Positions 1 through 25,165 of a stretch of DNA of 64,000 bases are shown piece by piece. Positions within the stretch are counted from its first letter, which is position 1; every line of letters begins with the position of its first letter. The notes beneath the pieces were generated by a model. That model ran no database searches and had not been told where the DNA came from. It saw only the letters and a program-made list of their open reading frames with translations. Location of the stretch: assembly GCA_013433145.1 (NCBI GenBank), contig CM024177.1, positions 4,242,110 to 4,306,109 on the forward strand, in the 5' to 3' direction. The stretch is from Ascaris suum (taxonomy: Eukaryota; Nematoda; Chromadorea; Rhabditida; Ascarididae). Both the position numbers and the translations under genes were made by a program.

Positions 1-366
1 ATACGCAACAACTCAATGCGCTGTGATTCAAACGATAAATACACGCATTTATGACCTTATGCCTAACTTGTAGACAAATCAAGAGATGCTCCTTACCTGC
101 ACACCTATTTTGGGAGTTTTCTTAACGAAAAACTTGAAAAGCATTTCAAGCACGCCACTACTACTTCATTACAACTCCTGTTTAAATGTATCAACGACTC
201 CGATGCGTGATTTTGGTGTTCTCTCATAAAATAGCGTTCAGCGAAACCTCCTTGAAATTTACCATGTTTTCCGCCATGTATTATAAACAAGTCGATAACG
301 GCTCCATGGAATACCTCCTCCCTATCCCCCACCTCATCTTTGTGCCTTCGCCCCTTCCTTCTCCCT

Positions 367-380
367 CCCCCCCCCCCCCC
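367..380. repeat. Poly-C tract (14)
   Basis: Uninterrupted run of C. One of about ten G or C homopolymers of 9 or more in this window. Confidence 0.95.
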
Positions 381-3001
381 ACCTTGTGTTCTGAAACAAA
401 GTCTTCAACAAATCAGGCCGACGCGACTAAAAATAACCAAGTTAGCAAAAGGCACCTTTAAATATATGTCCTAAAACATTTACGGCATTGACTGCAGGAT
501 TTAAATAAGCAGCAAATATGAGATCGTTTATCTCTAGGAATTTGAAAGTGGTCAAATCTGCCACCTCAAAGAACCGAATGAGATTTCCTGACACTACAAT
601 CGTGGACTCACATCAGAAAACAGACGCAATAATCGATAAGCAGGATAGGTATTTCATAAAAGGCTTAACAAGTTACACGTCACTCGATAAAAATTTCGAC
701 TTCTTTCAAATATTTTAGTTTTGTTACTAAACTTATCAAAATCAGCTCGCTGATTCATTAGGCAAAGTTTTTTTTTAAAATAATACTAGGATTTTTGCAC
801 GAAATATAACGCTCATGGAATAAAAGTTTTTATAGAAGAACAAGAAAATAAGTGCAGCACTTCCTCGAGTTGTGACATTAAAGGAAGTGAGCACTGGCGC
901 ATGATGCATACATACAAAACCGCTCTAAGAGAAATATTTCAGAGGCAACAAACGAGTCCTAGCTGGAAATATTTTCCATTCTTTCTCATATTCTCATATG
1001 AAACAATTATTAGAACCACTTTCTTCGACTGCAATACATTATATCCACGTGCATTGCGCATATAACGTTTCGACCCGTAACAGCCCCAAGGTAATGCTCA
1101 ATTATAAAATCTGCTTCCGGCTTATTTGGCAATAAAACATACAAGCATCAACTCTCCTCCCTTCCTAAATGCAACAAATATTCCGAAACAATGGAAGCTG
1201 CGCTTTCAAATCCCAACGTTATCATTGTGTCAACGATTTCGCGCGTAATTTTGCCGCCAAAAACTCGCATGTATGAATTGAATTGTTTGCAGAGGGATTG
1301 CGCTGAAATTTAATTTCTACTTTAGCAGCGTTTATTTTTCAACCATCCACTCGTTCAGCTGACCTCTAACGCGTCGAGTGGTCTCGTTTTGGAAATCCAG
1401 AATTGCTTGACATCCCCCCGCTGCAGAGCAACCTCTGCGAGGCAAATAAGACCTCTGTCGACTTGTGTTAGGCGAATAGAACCGCCCATCAGAATAGCGA
1501 ACGCCCATTTCAGTTTGACTGCAGTAGCTGAAATACCCGTTGAGGGGAAGTTGCCCGCACTTCATGACTTTTCAGAGTCTGCCGATTCGACTCACGAAGG
1601 TCATTCGCCAAGAACATTATGATTTCCCGGATCTCACGTGGAAACTTTTGGAGTGCAACCGAAATTTATACAAAATCGTTTGAATCTTAAAAAGTTTTTA
1701 TTGGCCGCAACCTTTCAACTTATTGCAGATTTCTTCCTCGGCTGCTCTACAATATTGCAGCAGATTTCTTGTTCAGACAACTGGGGGATGTCTGCGTGGA
1801 ATTTGAGGGTTCAGATCGGTATTAAGCACAGAATCCCTGCAATGTGGTATATCATGAGGCTCTTGAAAGTGGGGAAAGCATGGCGTTGTTGAATGTCTGC
1901 TAAATTGATCAGAACATTTTATTTGGAGGACTCTAACTGAGAACTGGCCGTAAATACTCCGGCCCCTAACCAATCCATAATGATGTCCCACAAGGCAGTC
2001 CCTTGACATAAGGAAGTGCAACCCCGAACATCCGCATCTTAGGGTGGGAATCCAGATACAACGTCGGACAGATGCATCACTCCACGCTATGAGGTATTGA
2101 GCGATTGAGGTGCGTTGATGCCAGGTTGTGGACTTCCGCCTCGTCCGAAATCCTGCCTCGCATCAGGCTTCCTTCCTTTGTTCATCTGGTAGTGCACTCT
2201 TATGTGGAGGAATAAATTACCCAGTCAACTGCCCGATGTATGGATACCACCTCCGTTATTCGTCGGGCAACCGAGCAACACGCTGGATTGCCCTCAGTTA
2301 CTTCATCACAATGCTGGACGATACAAAAGTATTCGAGAATCACTGAACTGAACAATGTCATTCAATCTCCCCAGAAATCCCCTCTCCCCACAACGTTCCC
2401 CAACTGCACGGCAAATCAGCTCTTATCAAGTGAAATACATGACAAATTAGGTATTTCACAGCCTTCCCCCTCCCCTCCAATCAAAATTCATCCGGCTAGA
2501 GTGGTGCTTAGAACGCGGATAGAGGGTAGAGCGTATTAGCTCTTGAAATTCTAACGGCAAAGTTTGACGCCGATATTAGAAATAAAATCTGTTCAGAGGT
2601 AGGCCGACCGTTTATGAAAATTACACTCGAAATGTACTCGTAGGAAATGAATTGTTGAAAAAAGAATATTTATGTGAGTGAAAACGATAAAGTCGATGTG
2701 CATCACAATAGAGCGCGTTCATGAGCAATTAGCGGTCAGCAAGGGCGTTATTCAGATCGAAGTACGAATACAATAGCGTAAAAGCAATGTTTGATACGTT
2801 TTATCGATTGATTTCGACCAGCCGAACTGAAGAAGTAGACTTGAAGTGTTACTCGTACTCTCAAACTTTAACAAGATTCCTCATTTATCGACTGTACTCT
2901 CCTCATCCCCCTTTTCGCTCTCTTACCTTTTAAAATGATCAAACAATATCTAGCCTCTCATCCCCGAGATAATAAAAATACTTCAAATTGTTTCTATTAT
3001 T

Positions 3002-3114
<113 letters not shown>

Positions 3115-4015
3115 TAATAGATATTTTAATAAAAGAAGCAGCAATAGGCCCTGAAACAAAGTGATTTGTTATACAAAACCGAATTTCTCCGGTGCTAGCT
3201 GAGCTAATAAGAGATGGGAGTTATGCGCTACAGCAGAACACTACATAATAAACTAGCGGAAATAATACTGCGAAAAAAACGAGTACCCGCTCACCGCAAC
3301 TATAAAAGAATGAGAGTATCAACAGAAGAAACAAATCAAAGCTCACAAACCGAATGTGGTACTCAAGGTACCCTCATAAGTTACCCATACGTAAACGGTT
3401 AATTAACAGCCCTTCCCGCTGCAAATTAAAAATTTCAAAAAATGCACAAACTGTCTTAATAGACAAGAGAAAACTTCATGAACAAAATGAAATTTTACCT
3501 GTAAAATAAGGGAAAATCTGAATTCATCGTTACATTACGGTACGATGCCGATCGTTCGCAATGAAGCGCGCGTGCGCGTGCAACATCGCGACGAAAGACG
3601 CTTCATAAATGTGCTCAGCACTGCAATACTCTCATCTCTCGCTCTTAAACCCTCGAATTTGCACGACTCCACCACAGATCTACCGAAAATCGATAAAACT
3701 TTTACGTAATCAAAAACATACTACAAAATAAGATCCAAGTAATTAGTGAATAAATTAGACACAGGGTGACATTGACAACCTGCCTCCGTATACCTCCAAT
3801 ATTCATAAACCTTCAACATGGGAATAGAGACATATGAGCCAACATCGATATGGGAATTGTCATAAAATACAAAGAATGTAGATGAAATGTCCCTTTTAGC
3901 ACAAAACGAAATAAAAACAAAGCTTATAAAACTTACCACAATCACATACAAGAAAATATCATCCCATTAAAACAGTCACAATGACTATTGATAATGAGCG
4001 AAAACTACCATTATT

Positions 4016-4264
4016 TCACATTCGTGAAGCATAAAATTCCTTCCTCACTCTCATATATGCAATTAAACTCGCAGGAGTTCTGAAATTTTCGTAACTGCAT
4101 AAGTGGATTTTCTCGATTTTTCGCCATTCCGTGTAAACGAAAATAGCGAATTCCTCAGGCGGACTAGCATCAGCTTCGCAGTCGCCATAAATCCGCAATG
4201 ATTCACAATATATTTTTACTTCCACTTGTACGCTTCTCGACCTTACCACATAAGTGGGAGTCAC
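4016..4264 (-). CDS. Exon-like ORF in the PI4KB 3' flank, unknown
   Basis: An open minus frame of about 82 codons (VRSRSVQVEVKIYCESLRIY, then GDCEADASPPEEFAIFVYTE) with balanced composition and an ACTTTAG acceptor just upstream (about 4282). It would be the last exon of a minus-strand gene or a chance frame. No family recognised. Confidence 0.2.
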   Translation of the reverse strand: MTPTYVVRSRSVQVEVKIYCESLRIYGDCEADASPPEEFAIFVYTEWRKIEKIHLCSYENFRTPASLIAYMRVRKEFYASRM

Positions 4265-5441
4265 CCTTCTAGTTCTAAAGTTTTTTCCAAGGTGTCAGTG
4301 ATGTTGCTTATCGAATCAATTGCTTCGTAGATGAGCGGCTTCGCACCCACCTCTCCCTTTATCCGAGACGTCATAATCATTCAAAAGAGTGTCCATACGT
4401 CAAATTCAACTCTCCAATTTGCACTCGCAACTGATGACTTAAAATTAGCAAAGACGAGGGAAGTAGGAAGGGGCGGGGGAAGTGAAAGGTGAGGTTGGGG
4501 AAGAAAGAAAGCGATGCATTCATAAACAGACTATTCACAAAACAGTGCAACAACGAGCAACTCATCAAGAAAATATTACAGATCTTAGACGCTGAAATTT
4601 TGAAGCAAACATAGACGAAAGTCAAAGAACGAAAAAAAAAAAGAGAAAAGCGCCAACAAACCACTTATCCCAAATAATTCTAAAAAAAGCGAAAACGCTG
4701 TTATTGCCACCCGGCTCCACCGAATTGAGTTCTTCCTCCGACTCACAAACTTCCACAATGATATCGCCGCCAAAATTTAGCTATCGAAATTAAAATACTA
4801 TTCGACTTTCATTAATTCATAGGAAGAAAAATTAGTCGAAAGAAATACTTTCATATTCCTTTCCGTTGGCATTTTGATAAGACTTTTGCCATTTATATTG
4901 CAAAAAAACCAAATAAAAGACTACTTGAAAATGATTATCGGCAAGGTAAACTGACAGATAGTCGCGACGAGACCCGCAGAATTCGTAACAAAACAATTCT
5001 ATTTGAACTTCAAACAATTATCCCCTTTAGTGCCTATTCATGCTTTTATGTGATGCCGAAAAATAATGCTCCTATTTAAAATTAAAATGATCACATCGGA
5101 ATCATCACCAAACTGGATTCAGAAAAAGATGCCAAGTAAGGAAAACGTGAGCCCCCCCCCCTCACCCGTACTCAACCCCTCTCCTCTTCTCACATCCTCT
5201 TACGTAAAATAATTTTGCTTCAACTACTCGAAAAGCAAATCTAAAATATCGGCGAGAACATGTTTCGGCGATCTTCTAGTGTAGCTATTTATCCGATCCG
5301 AATGTGTTATCCCAACACTTTTATGCAAATACATTCGAAGAACGAGTAATATCTATGCAAGCAAGCTATTCGATTGAGATCCACTCATATAACGGAATTG
5401 ATAGAGCAAAGCAAAAAACACCTGTAGCGAAGATTTATCGC

Positions 5442-18390
<12,949 letters not shown>

Positions 18391-18396
18391 CTGCAA
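18391..18396 (-). promoter_or_regulatory. Splice acceptor immediately before the PI4KB start codon
   Basis: The minus strand reads TTGCAG directly abutting the ATG at 18390. No coding exon was recognised upstream, so this could be an SL trans-splice acceptor, as is common in nematodes, or the end of a 5' UTR intron. The ATG choice also fits because the frame upstream lacks conserved sequence. Confidence 0.4.
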
Positions 18397-19610
18397 CTTT
18401 TAAAAGACCTTAGATCTGAACTTGCGACGGACAGCTTTCCGCATCATACTCTAACCGAGCGAGCTATTATAGACGTAGTGCGTAATGTAATACATGAAAT
18501 ACACTATTCATGCACAACTGCGCCTTGAAGCTTAGGAATTTAGCAGAACAGCCGACTTGTTTTTCAATCGAATAACACTTTCCAGAAAACTGCGCCAACT
18601 TCAACATCTTCATCATAACGAGTACTTAAGTAACATAAGTGCATATAAAATTTCCTCTCTGAACAAAGCAACTCTCTGCACTCTCATAAGAACGAGGTCT
18701 CTCTCGCCTCTCTTCTGTCAGAATCCACACACCTATTGCGCAATAAACCGCGTCTCTGATGCAACAACTTCAACAAAATATCACATAGCGGTCTACGGAA
18801 TTTTCTTTAACTCACTCTATGCTATACGGCTTTCCTGTACCATATAAAGAAGTGATAATTAAAGCGGCACTATTATGTCAGTTAAACTGCTTTGTGCTGA
18901 ATGCAACAATGATCCACCGATAGCAAACGTTGAATGCTAGCTTCAAAAAAACTGGAACGCTTCTTTATCACTAATTCCCTGACGTCCCCTTATTGGAAGC
19001 AGACGGCTGACGATATCTCATATCCTCTAAATGCACCACAATCCACACCACAAAACACGTTCGCAAATCGATATAATGTCTGAACACAAACACAACCAAC
19101 CGTTAAACAACGTACGCATGCGAGTATAAGGCATTTTAATGAAAGAGAGTCGGAGAGGAAGCTCGCATTAGCGATCCTCTATGCCCGTTGTGTAAAGTTT
19201 CATCGTAATAGTAACCTCTCCAAGAAAAAAACCGACAAAAAAGAATGCAAGAAAGAGAAGTGACAATAAAACGAGGCGAATTCATTACTTAGGGAATGCC
19301 ATAAAAAGGGACGTATCAAGAACGGCCATTCCACTAATTAAATAGATTAAAGAATTTTCAATGCAGGCAAATATGTAAATGTTTCTGGGAAATCAATTAC
19401 TCAAATACTCGACTACTCAATTGAGAATTTTATTCATCTAATTAAAAATAACTGTATCCGAAATAACCATAAAATGTGAGTAAATGAGCATCGTAAATTA
19501 CAATGAGTAGAGATGGAAAGGCGATTGATTCACCGATGACAAAAACATTAGAAACTGATTTAGAGAAGAAATATATTAAAAAGTAGTAGAAATGATGACA
19601 GAAAATAGTG

Positions 19611-19700
<90 letters not shown>
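19611..19700. repeat. Compound (CT)n-(TA)n microsatellite
   Basis: CT units at 19611-19636 pass directly into about 32 units of AT at 19637-19700, 1.2 kb upstream of the PI4KB start codon. Confidence 0.98.
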
Positions 19701-19702
<2 letters not shown>

Positions 19703-21353
19703 TAAACTAATACCAGCTCCGGAGCCTCTATAACCGCTTAGTGCATTTCTCGTTATCTCACTTTGTGAATTTTAAATCTTAACAGATTCACCACACCCCT
19801 TAATATGCCCATCAGCTGCTTCGTATGCCCGCCTTCTTCTTCTCTCTACATTCGCACTCTCAGTTCCTTCCAATCTTTCCCCTTCTTCAGCACCATTCAC
19901 TATCACTACTCCTATCTGTAATGATCGCTCTCATCTTTTCCTACCCATTATTCATTGCATATCATTCGATTCGATTAATTGACTGCTACCTACCAAACAT
20001 GATCCCTTTGTCATTCCCATAGTTGCTAAGGAATCGAATGAGTACCCGATATCTGCTATCGTAGTTTGCTTTGTTTGTACTTCAAGATATTTTTGATGGA
20101 TTTAATATAACAACACCCAATAATTTTTTCAATTCGTTAATCTCACAACAGCATATGCGACTATTCTTCGACAAAATATAAGGAACTCGCATAAACTTCA
20201 GTGGAACTATCACAAATCGCCAGCACAACAATCCTTTCAGAATTATCATTTCCATTCACTAACTTATTGAATTTCTTTACAAGTAATACCAGTAAAGTGC
20301 GGAGTCCAAAAATTTATTCAGGTTTCTTCACACTCATTTCTACAACTTCTTTCACGCTCCTTCAATGCTTCCATTTTTGTCACCTTTAATCACCCGCCAA
20401 TTTACCTGCATTCTCCACAGTAAGTAAACGTGCCAAAGAGCTTCCCTCGTCTTACAAGAAGCGTATGCTTTATCGCATAAAATCTATTGCCACACGAGAG
20501 GCTGATCTCGAATCTCTAACAGTGTAGGCGGTATTAACTAACTTTTTATAGAAATACTTATAAAAACCTTTCCTTTCTTATTTCCTGGTATAACATTCAT
20601 TATTTCCTCGACAGTAAAGAACCGCTGAACTTCCAACGCCACACATTTACTAAGCACTAATAATCTGGAAGACATCCTTCCTGCGACTATAAGCAATGAG
20701 CTCATCTCGGATCGCGACTATAAATAAGCTCAGAACTTATTTCCATCAAAACAACGATGAAATGAGGCGCATAAATATGCCTGACTAATATTGCTACACT
20801 TATGTATTTTTAAAGATCGCCGCTGTATATTACAATAATCAATCAATAAAAAAACAACTGTTCTGTTATGACACCATGACACCCCTTTTGCCTAAAATGA
20901 GCAACCTGTTAGCGAATGAAATCAATAATGAGTTGAAATAACAAACACTACGTACAGCAGCATCAAGAATACTTCCTAAACGGGAGATATCACCTTCGGG
21001 AACTCACCCACAACTTTCAGTGAAAATACGAGATATGCGAAAAGAAAAAGACGAATCCCTAAACAAATGAGCAGGCTAACGACAAATGCTCGTCGAAGCC
21101 AAACTAGTCTCTGGTGCATTACTACGACTACACAGTGCTTCTATCACGCTTTCTGGCAATTGGTTTGTTGGCCTGAGGTGGATGGGCGACGATTCTTCAG
21201 GCGAACCCAATGCAACCACGCAGAGGAGGAACTTCGTATCCCAACGTACCCCTGATCAATTAAACACCGGTTTCCGTGAGGACATTTTAGTTGAACAAAG
21301 TTCGTCAGGCATCGTGACAGTCTGTGACTTGGCTACCACTATGGGAGAATCTT

Positions 21354-21366
21354 CCCCCCCCCCCCC
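21354..21366. repeat. Poly-C tract (13)
   Basis: Uninterrupted run of C upstream of PI4KB, inside an open frame of unclear status (21086-21436, plus strand). Confidence 0.95.
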
Positions 21367-22356
21367 TTACCCCCAAACGCGTTTTGCCATGAAGTCCTAT
21401 CACTGCAGGACGTCAGTTTATAAATTCAAGCAATGAATTCACTTTGAAATTGACGAATGCCATATAACCTCATGAAACTTGATTTGAGTTGTGATCTGCG
21501 CGAATGCACAGCATTCAAGACCAACTAACACGGTTCGATCGCTGTCGAGGACTACCAACAGGTGAAGTGAGATATATCAAAATCTTAATCGGCAATTGTG
21601 GGTTATCGCAGTGAATTTTCCAAAAACTCGCTGCAGATTTTGCAAATGAAATTCACTGACTTCATGACTTTTTAAATTCCATTTACCTTAATTTATGAAA
21701 CTTTATTCCACTGCAATGAATTTCACTGCGATGACATTCACGATTTGTAGTTGTCACGAACACGACAGAAACACGTGTAGCGACGAATGAAAGGCTCACC
21801 AGCACCTGCAGCCTCTTCAACAAGGAAAGGCAAAATCACCCTAAGAAGAAACTCTAAAGACTCGTCAGTAACAAAGAAAATGACGACGACTGACGAAAAC
21901 TCCGAACGCAAAAAATATATTCGCCTATCGCTTACATCTGAAACGCTATCAACAAACAATGCCAGTCAGACCAGCATATATTTGCTCCTAGCTGCGTCTT
22001 ATCTATCCGATGAGTGCCGCTCATCGCTTGCAATACCGATTTGACATTTTCTTCACACGGCTTTGATCGCCAATTTTATAACAGCTTAGGGTGTGCTCGA
22101 AAGGTCTTTTTTAATAATCTCCTTCAGCTTAGATCTAAAATATGGCGCTCATTTTTCCATCTTTAATACTCCATCCTTCTAGCAAATATAAACTTTTTCT
22201 GTTGGCCATTCATTAGCAAATGAAACAACCTCAATGAATCAAGATATTCCTTTGTGAGGTGTCAAATTTCATCACCTATTCCATTCAGCGATTTAAATTA
22301 CAACTATATCGGTTAGACTTATTTATTTTGCTTTTTATAACTTAATCAACTGGCAT

Positions 22357-22692
22357 ATGCCGCAAACGTTATTCGACCTTGATGTAATCCCCGAAAAATA
22401 TTTACTATACCTTCCCCAGCTGATATTTGCATATTCGCAAATGTATGCAATCATATATGTATGTTACAGAATCTCAACTATAAGTCGTAAAATTCGATCA
22501 CTTTCAACGGAATTGAAACAACGTTCGGTGATAATGAAAACAGAGCAAGAGCTGAATAATTATTTGATAATAAGTATCAGTATTATTTTCATATTTCCCG
22601 TGTCTTTTCCTACAAAGTTTTTTTTAAAATATAGTCCACTGGGAAATGCATATTTTTGCGAAAGTGATTCGAAACCTTGTGGACAAGTTTGA
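22357..22692 (+). CDS. Possible fragment of a multi-pass receptor-like protein
   Basis: A 111-codon frame with two hydrophobic segments (about residues 17-38 and 68-90) joined by a basic loop (RISTISRKIRSLSTELKQRS). The pattern resembles the TM5-loop-TM6 part of nematode chemosensory 7TM receptors, but the region is AT-rich, where hydrophobic frames arise by chance. No flanking exons seen. Confidence 0.2.
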   Translation: MPQTLFDLDVIPEKYLLYLPQLIFAYSQMYAIIYVCYRISTISRKIRSLSTELKQRSVIMKTEQELNNYLIISISIIFIFPVSFPTKFFLKYSPLGNAYFCESDSKPCGQV

Positions 22693-23152
22693 AAAGATGT
22701 GACTCGAGTCTTTACTCGAACTTGGGTCATGCAAATCAAATATACGTTTTATGTTACTTTGATTAGCATGGCTTAAATGGTGCGTCAAATTTAAAGCTTT
22801 GGGTCAAAAAAATGTAGTTCGAATTTAATAAACACAGCTTGCATACAGACGGACAAGCAAAAAGATATGTAAGTAGCAAATTTAGAAACAATACTTCTTG
22901 AGAATTTATTAATCGAATTTAATTTAATTTCAGAGAAACCTGAAGTGATAAATTCGCTGCTCTAAACGAATGCAAACATAACTTGCATTCAATAATTTTT
23001 TCAGCTGTTTAGTGAGAAGAAAATTCCACTCACTGTTGATCGATCCACGATGAAAAACACAAACGGATACATTATAGAGCTTCATTTTAGAGCGTTCTCA
23101 TGAACCTCTGTTGAAGGATGTAAAAGTGAATATGAATTACATCCGACATCAC

Positions 23153-23334
23153 CTTCTCGAAGTGAACCAAAAAATTATCCACTTCTTTTCATTTTCATAA
23201 CTTGGCCAGTTAATACTAAGCGCACTTCTGCGATCGTTACAATGATACGCCACAAAAATGCTCCCCATGAATAGAAGAAAGACGAGCAAAAACAATAAAA
23301 GAAACGAATTACGTCTCTTTAACAACGTCGACAT
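23153..23334 (-). CDS. Possible first exon of a membrane-anchored protein
   Basis: ATG at 23334 begins MSTLLKRRNS followed by a strongly hydrophobic stretch (FLLLFLLVFLLFMGSIFVA), a typical type II signal anchor, then a polar stem. The frame can leave through an AG|GTGATG donor at 23152. It would suit a Golgi enzyme such as a glycosyltransferase, but no catalytic exon was found downstream, so this is a guess from topology only. Confidence 0.3.
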
Positions 23335-23900
23335 TGCTGCACACCCATGCACTCAAAAAACGTGTGTGCACACGGAAATATGTGCATAACATAGAAGCAC
23401 TTGCACATCAGCAAATACTCCCCTATGGAAACATTCCAGCCTAATCTCAAAATCAAGTTATTTCTCGTTTCCTTCAATGCCGCAGCGAATCCGAGCGCCA
23501 ACAGCCAATATCTGGAGGGCAATGTTTCTTTCATAACAGCTCTCACCAATTTCAGCTTACCATTCAATAATTCTGCGCACACATAAAACTGCAATAACGC
23601 CAACGCATCTGCACACACATTACACATGTTTGCACGACGAGACGCTCCGCTCCATCTGCCATATAGCACCGCTTCAGCTCGAACTTTTAATGAAGCGCCA
23701 ACATGTACGCTTAACAATGGTAACTGTGTCTAGACACACTCCTATGCTAACCACAAAATACGCCATGTGTCAACATTATTATGGAATCTCAATACATCAG
23801 AAGAACAGTTAAATACAATCAGAGATCGTCCTACACCGGATATATTATAAAGAATGAGGCAAATCAACAGAGCAGTGGTGATGAAAAATGGAAGACTAAC

Positions 23901-24099
23901 TAGCTCAGAGGTTGGCGCAGAGGCATCGCTACCATCCAATTGCAAACTTCGTGTAGAAGTAACCAACGGAAGGCGAGTTGTTGGCAAATCGAAACTCGTT
24001 TTACCAAAGGTCAGCAATCCATTGAATGATAGTTGACGCGGTTGAGAGCTCTGTGATGCCTCCTCAGAAGTTAAATTGAATGCGTCCCGCAAAATGCAC
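23901..24099 (-). CDS. Exon-like island, Ser/Thr-rich, unknown gene
   Basis: Bounded by a TTTGAG acceptor and a CTA|GTTAGT donor, open for 66 codons. Contains CILRDAFNLTSEEASQSSQ and a Ser/Thr/Leu-rich tail ending DGSDASAPTSEL. Composition looks like a disordered cytoplasmic region. No homologue recognised. May belong with the islands at 30.7 and 21.2 kb on the same strand. Confidence 0.3.
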
Positions 24100-24940
24100 C
24101 TCAAATTTTAATTTATTGTACTCTGAAATACTTATAAAAGAAATCATAAAAATAAAACTTAACGAGAGAAACGTTGACAGTTTTGAAATTAATAATAAAG
24201 ATATAACTGTTCAAAAAATAGTAAAGGAAGATATTTCACTAGGTGCATGTAAAAATCACCAAATGAGCCAATAATGAAGAGAAGAACATGCTAATTAACA
24301 AGAAAAGAACACAAAATTTAGCTTCATGACGGCCGAAATCAAGCAAATAAGACGGTGTTTACGAAACAAGAACGCTGGGAAGAGAGGACAAGGATAGGAG
24401 AGGTTGAAGACAAAGGGAGGCGAGAGAACTGACTGCTTATAAACTTAAAACGAACCAATCACCTACATGAATAAAAATGAGCTTAAAAGCCAAAGGATCT
24501 TCGAAAAACCTTTCTCAATGCTGAAAACTCGTAACTTAACCAAAACATCTAATCGATTTTCACAGCCAATATAGGCAACATAAACGACAGAAATATGGCA
24601 CAGCTTCACCAAGCGTGATATAATCGATTTCGTCTGTCATACATGATAAAAATCTCTGGTCAATTCTGCGCACTTTCATCGCCACCAAAGTTATATCGAT
24701 GATTACCAATGGTGGCGATAATACAGTAAAATATCAATTAAGACAAATCGAATTCAATTATTACCAACACAAAATTATGGTGACAGTGATGATTAGGTGC
24801 ACAAAATAACGCAGCGATCCAATGATGTCTCCTCTCTTTACTTCACCACAGACACATCATATCTATTTGAATCTACAACTGCATGTACATAAATGTGTTG
24901 GCTGATTCTTCGATGAAACGCCTATACAATTTTGTACCGC

Positions 24941-24955
24941 GGGGGGGGGGGGGGG
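24941..24955. repeat. Poly-G tract (15)
   Basis: Uninterrupted run of G on the plus strand; 31 nt before the small ORF at 24986. Confidence 0.95.
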
Positions 24956-24985
24956 AAATCCGATGTATAATGCCCATGCGAAGCC

Positions 24986-25165
24986 ATGAAGCTGAAAACT
25001 TGTGCAAATGAGGAAGAAACTACATACAACATTGTATCAGAGCCCCACGCCGCAGAATTCGAACTGCTCTACGTGGACAGCACATCCGCATCTCTGGGGT
25101 GCCACGAATACCAAATCGATCAGTCGGTGATGACGTGGACAACTCCTCGTTTCCAAGCAAAATAG
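24986..25165 (+). CDS. Small 59-codon ORF, unknown
   Basis: ATG at 24986 opens a 59-residue frame ending TAG, starting MKLKTCANEEETTYNIVSE and acidic in its first half. The segment is GC-richer than its surroundings. Against a gene: the minus strand carries a B-box-like GTTCGAATTC, so the block may be a tRNA-derived repeat, and no ribosome context or splice signals stand out. Confidence 0.2.
   Translation: MKLKTCANEEETTYNIVSEPHAAEFELLYVDSTSASLGCHEYQIDQSVMTWTTPRFQAK

Noticed and set aside
23319..23717. 132-codon minus-strand frame
   Set aside because: Different frame from the signal-anchor exon and overlaps it; Cys-rich and irregular, with no motif.
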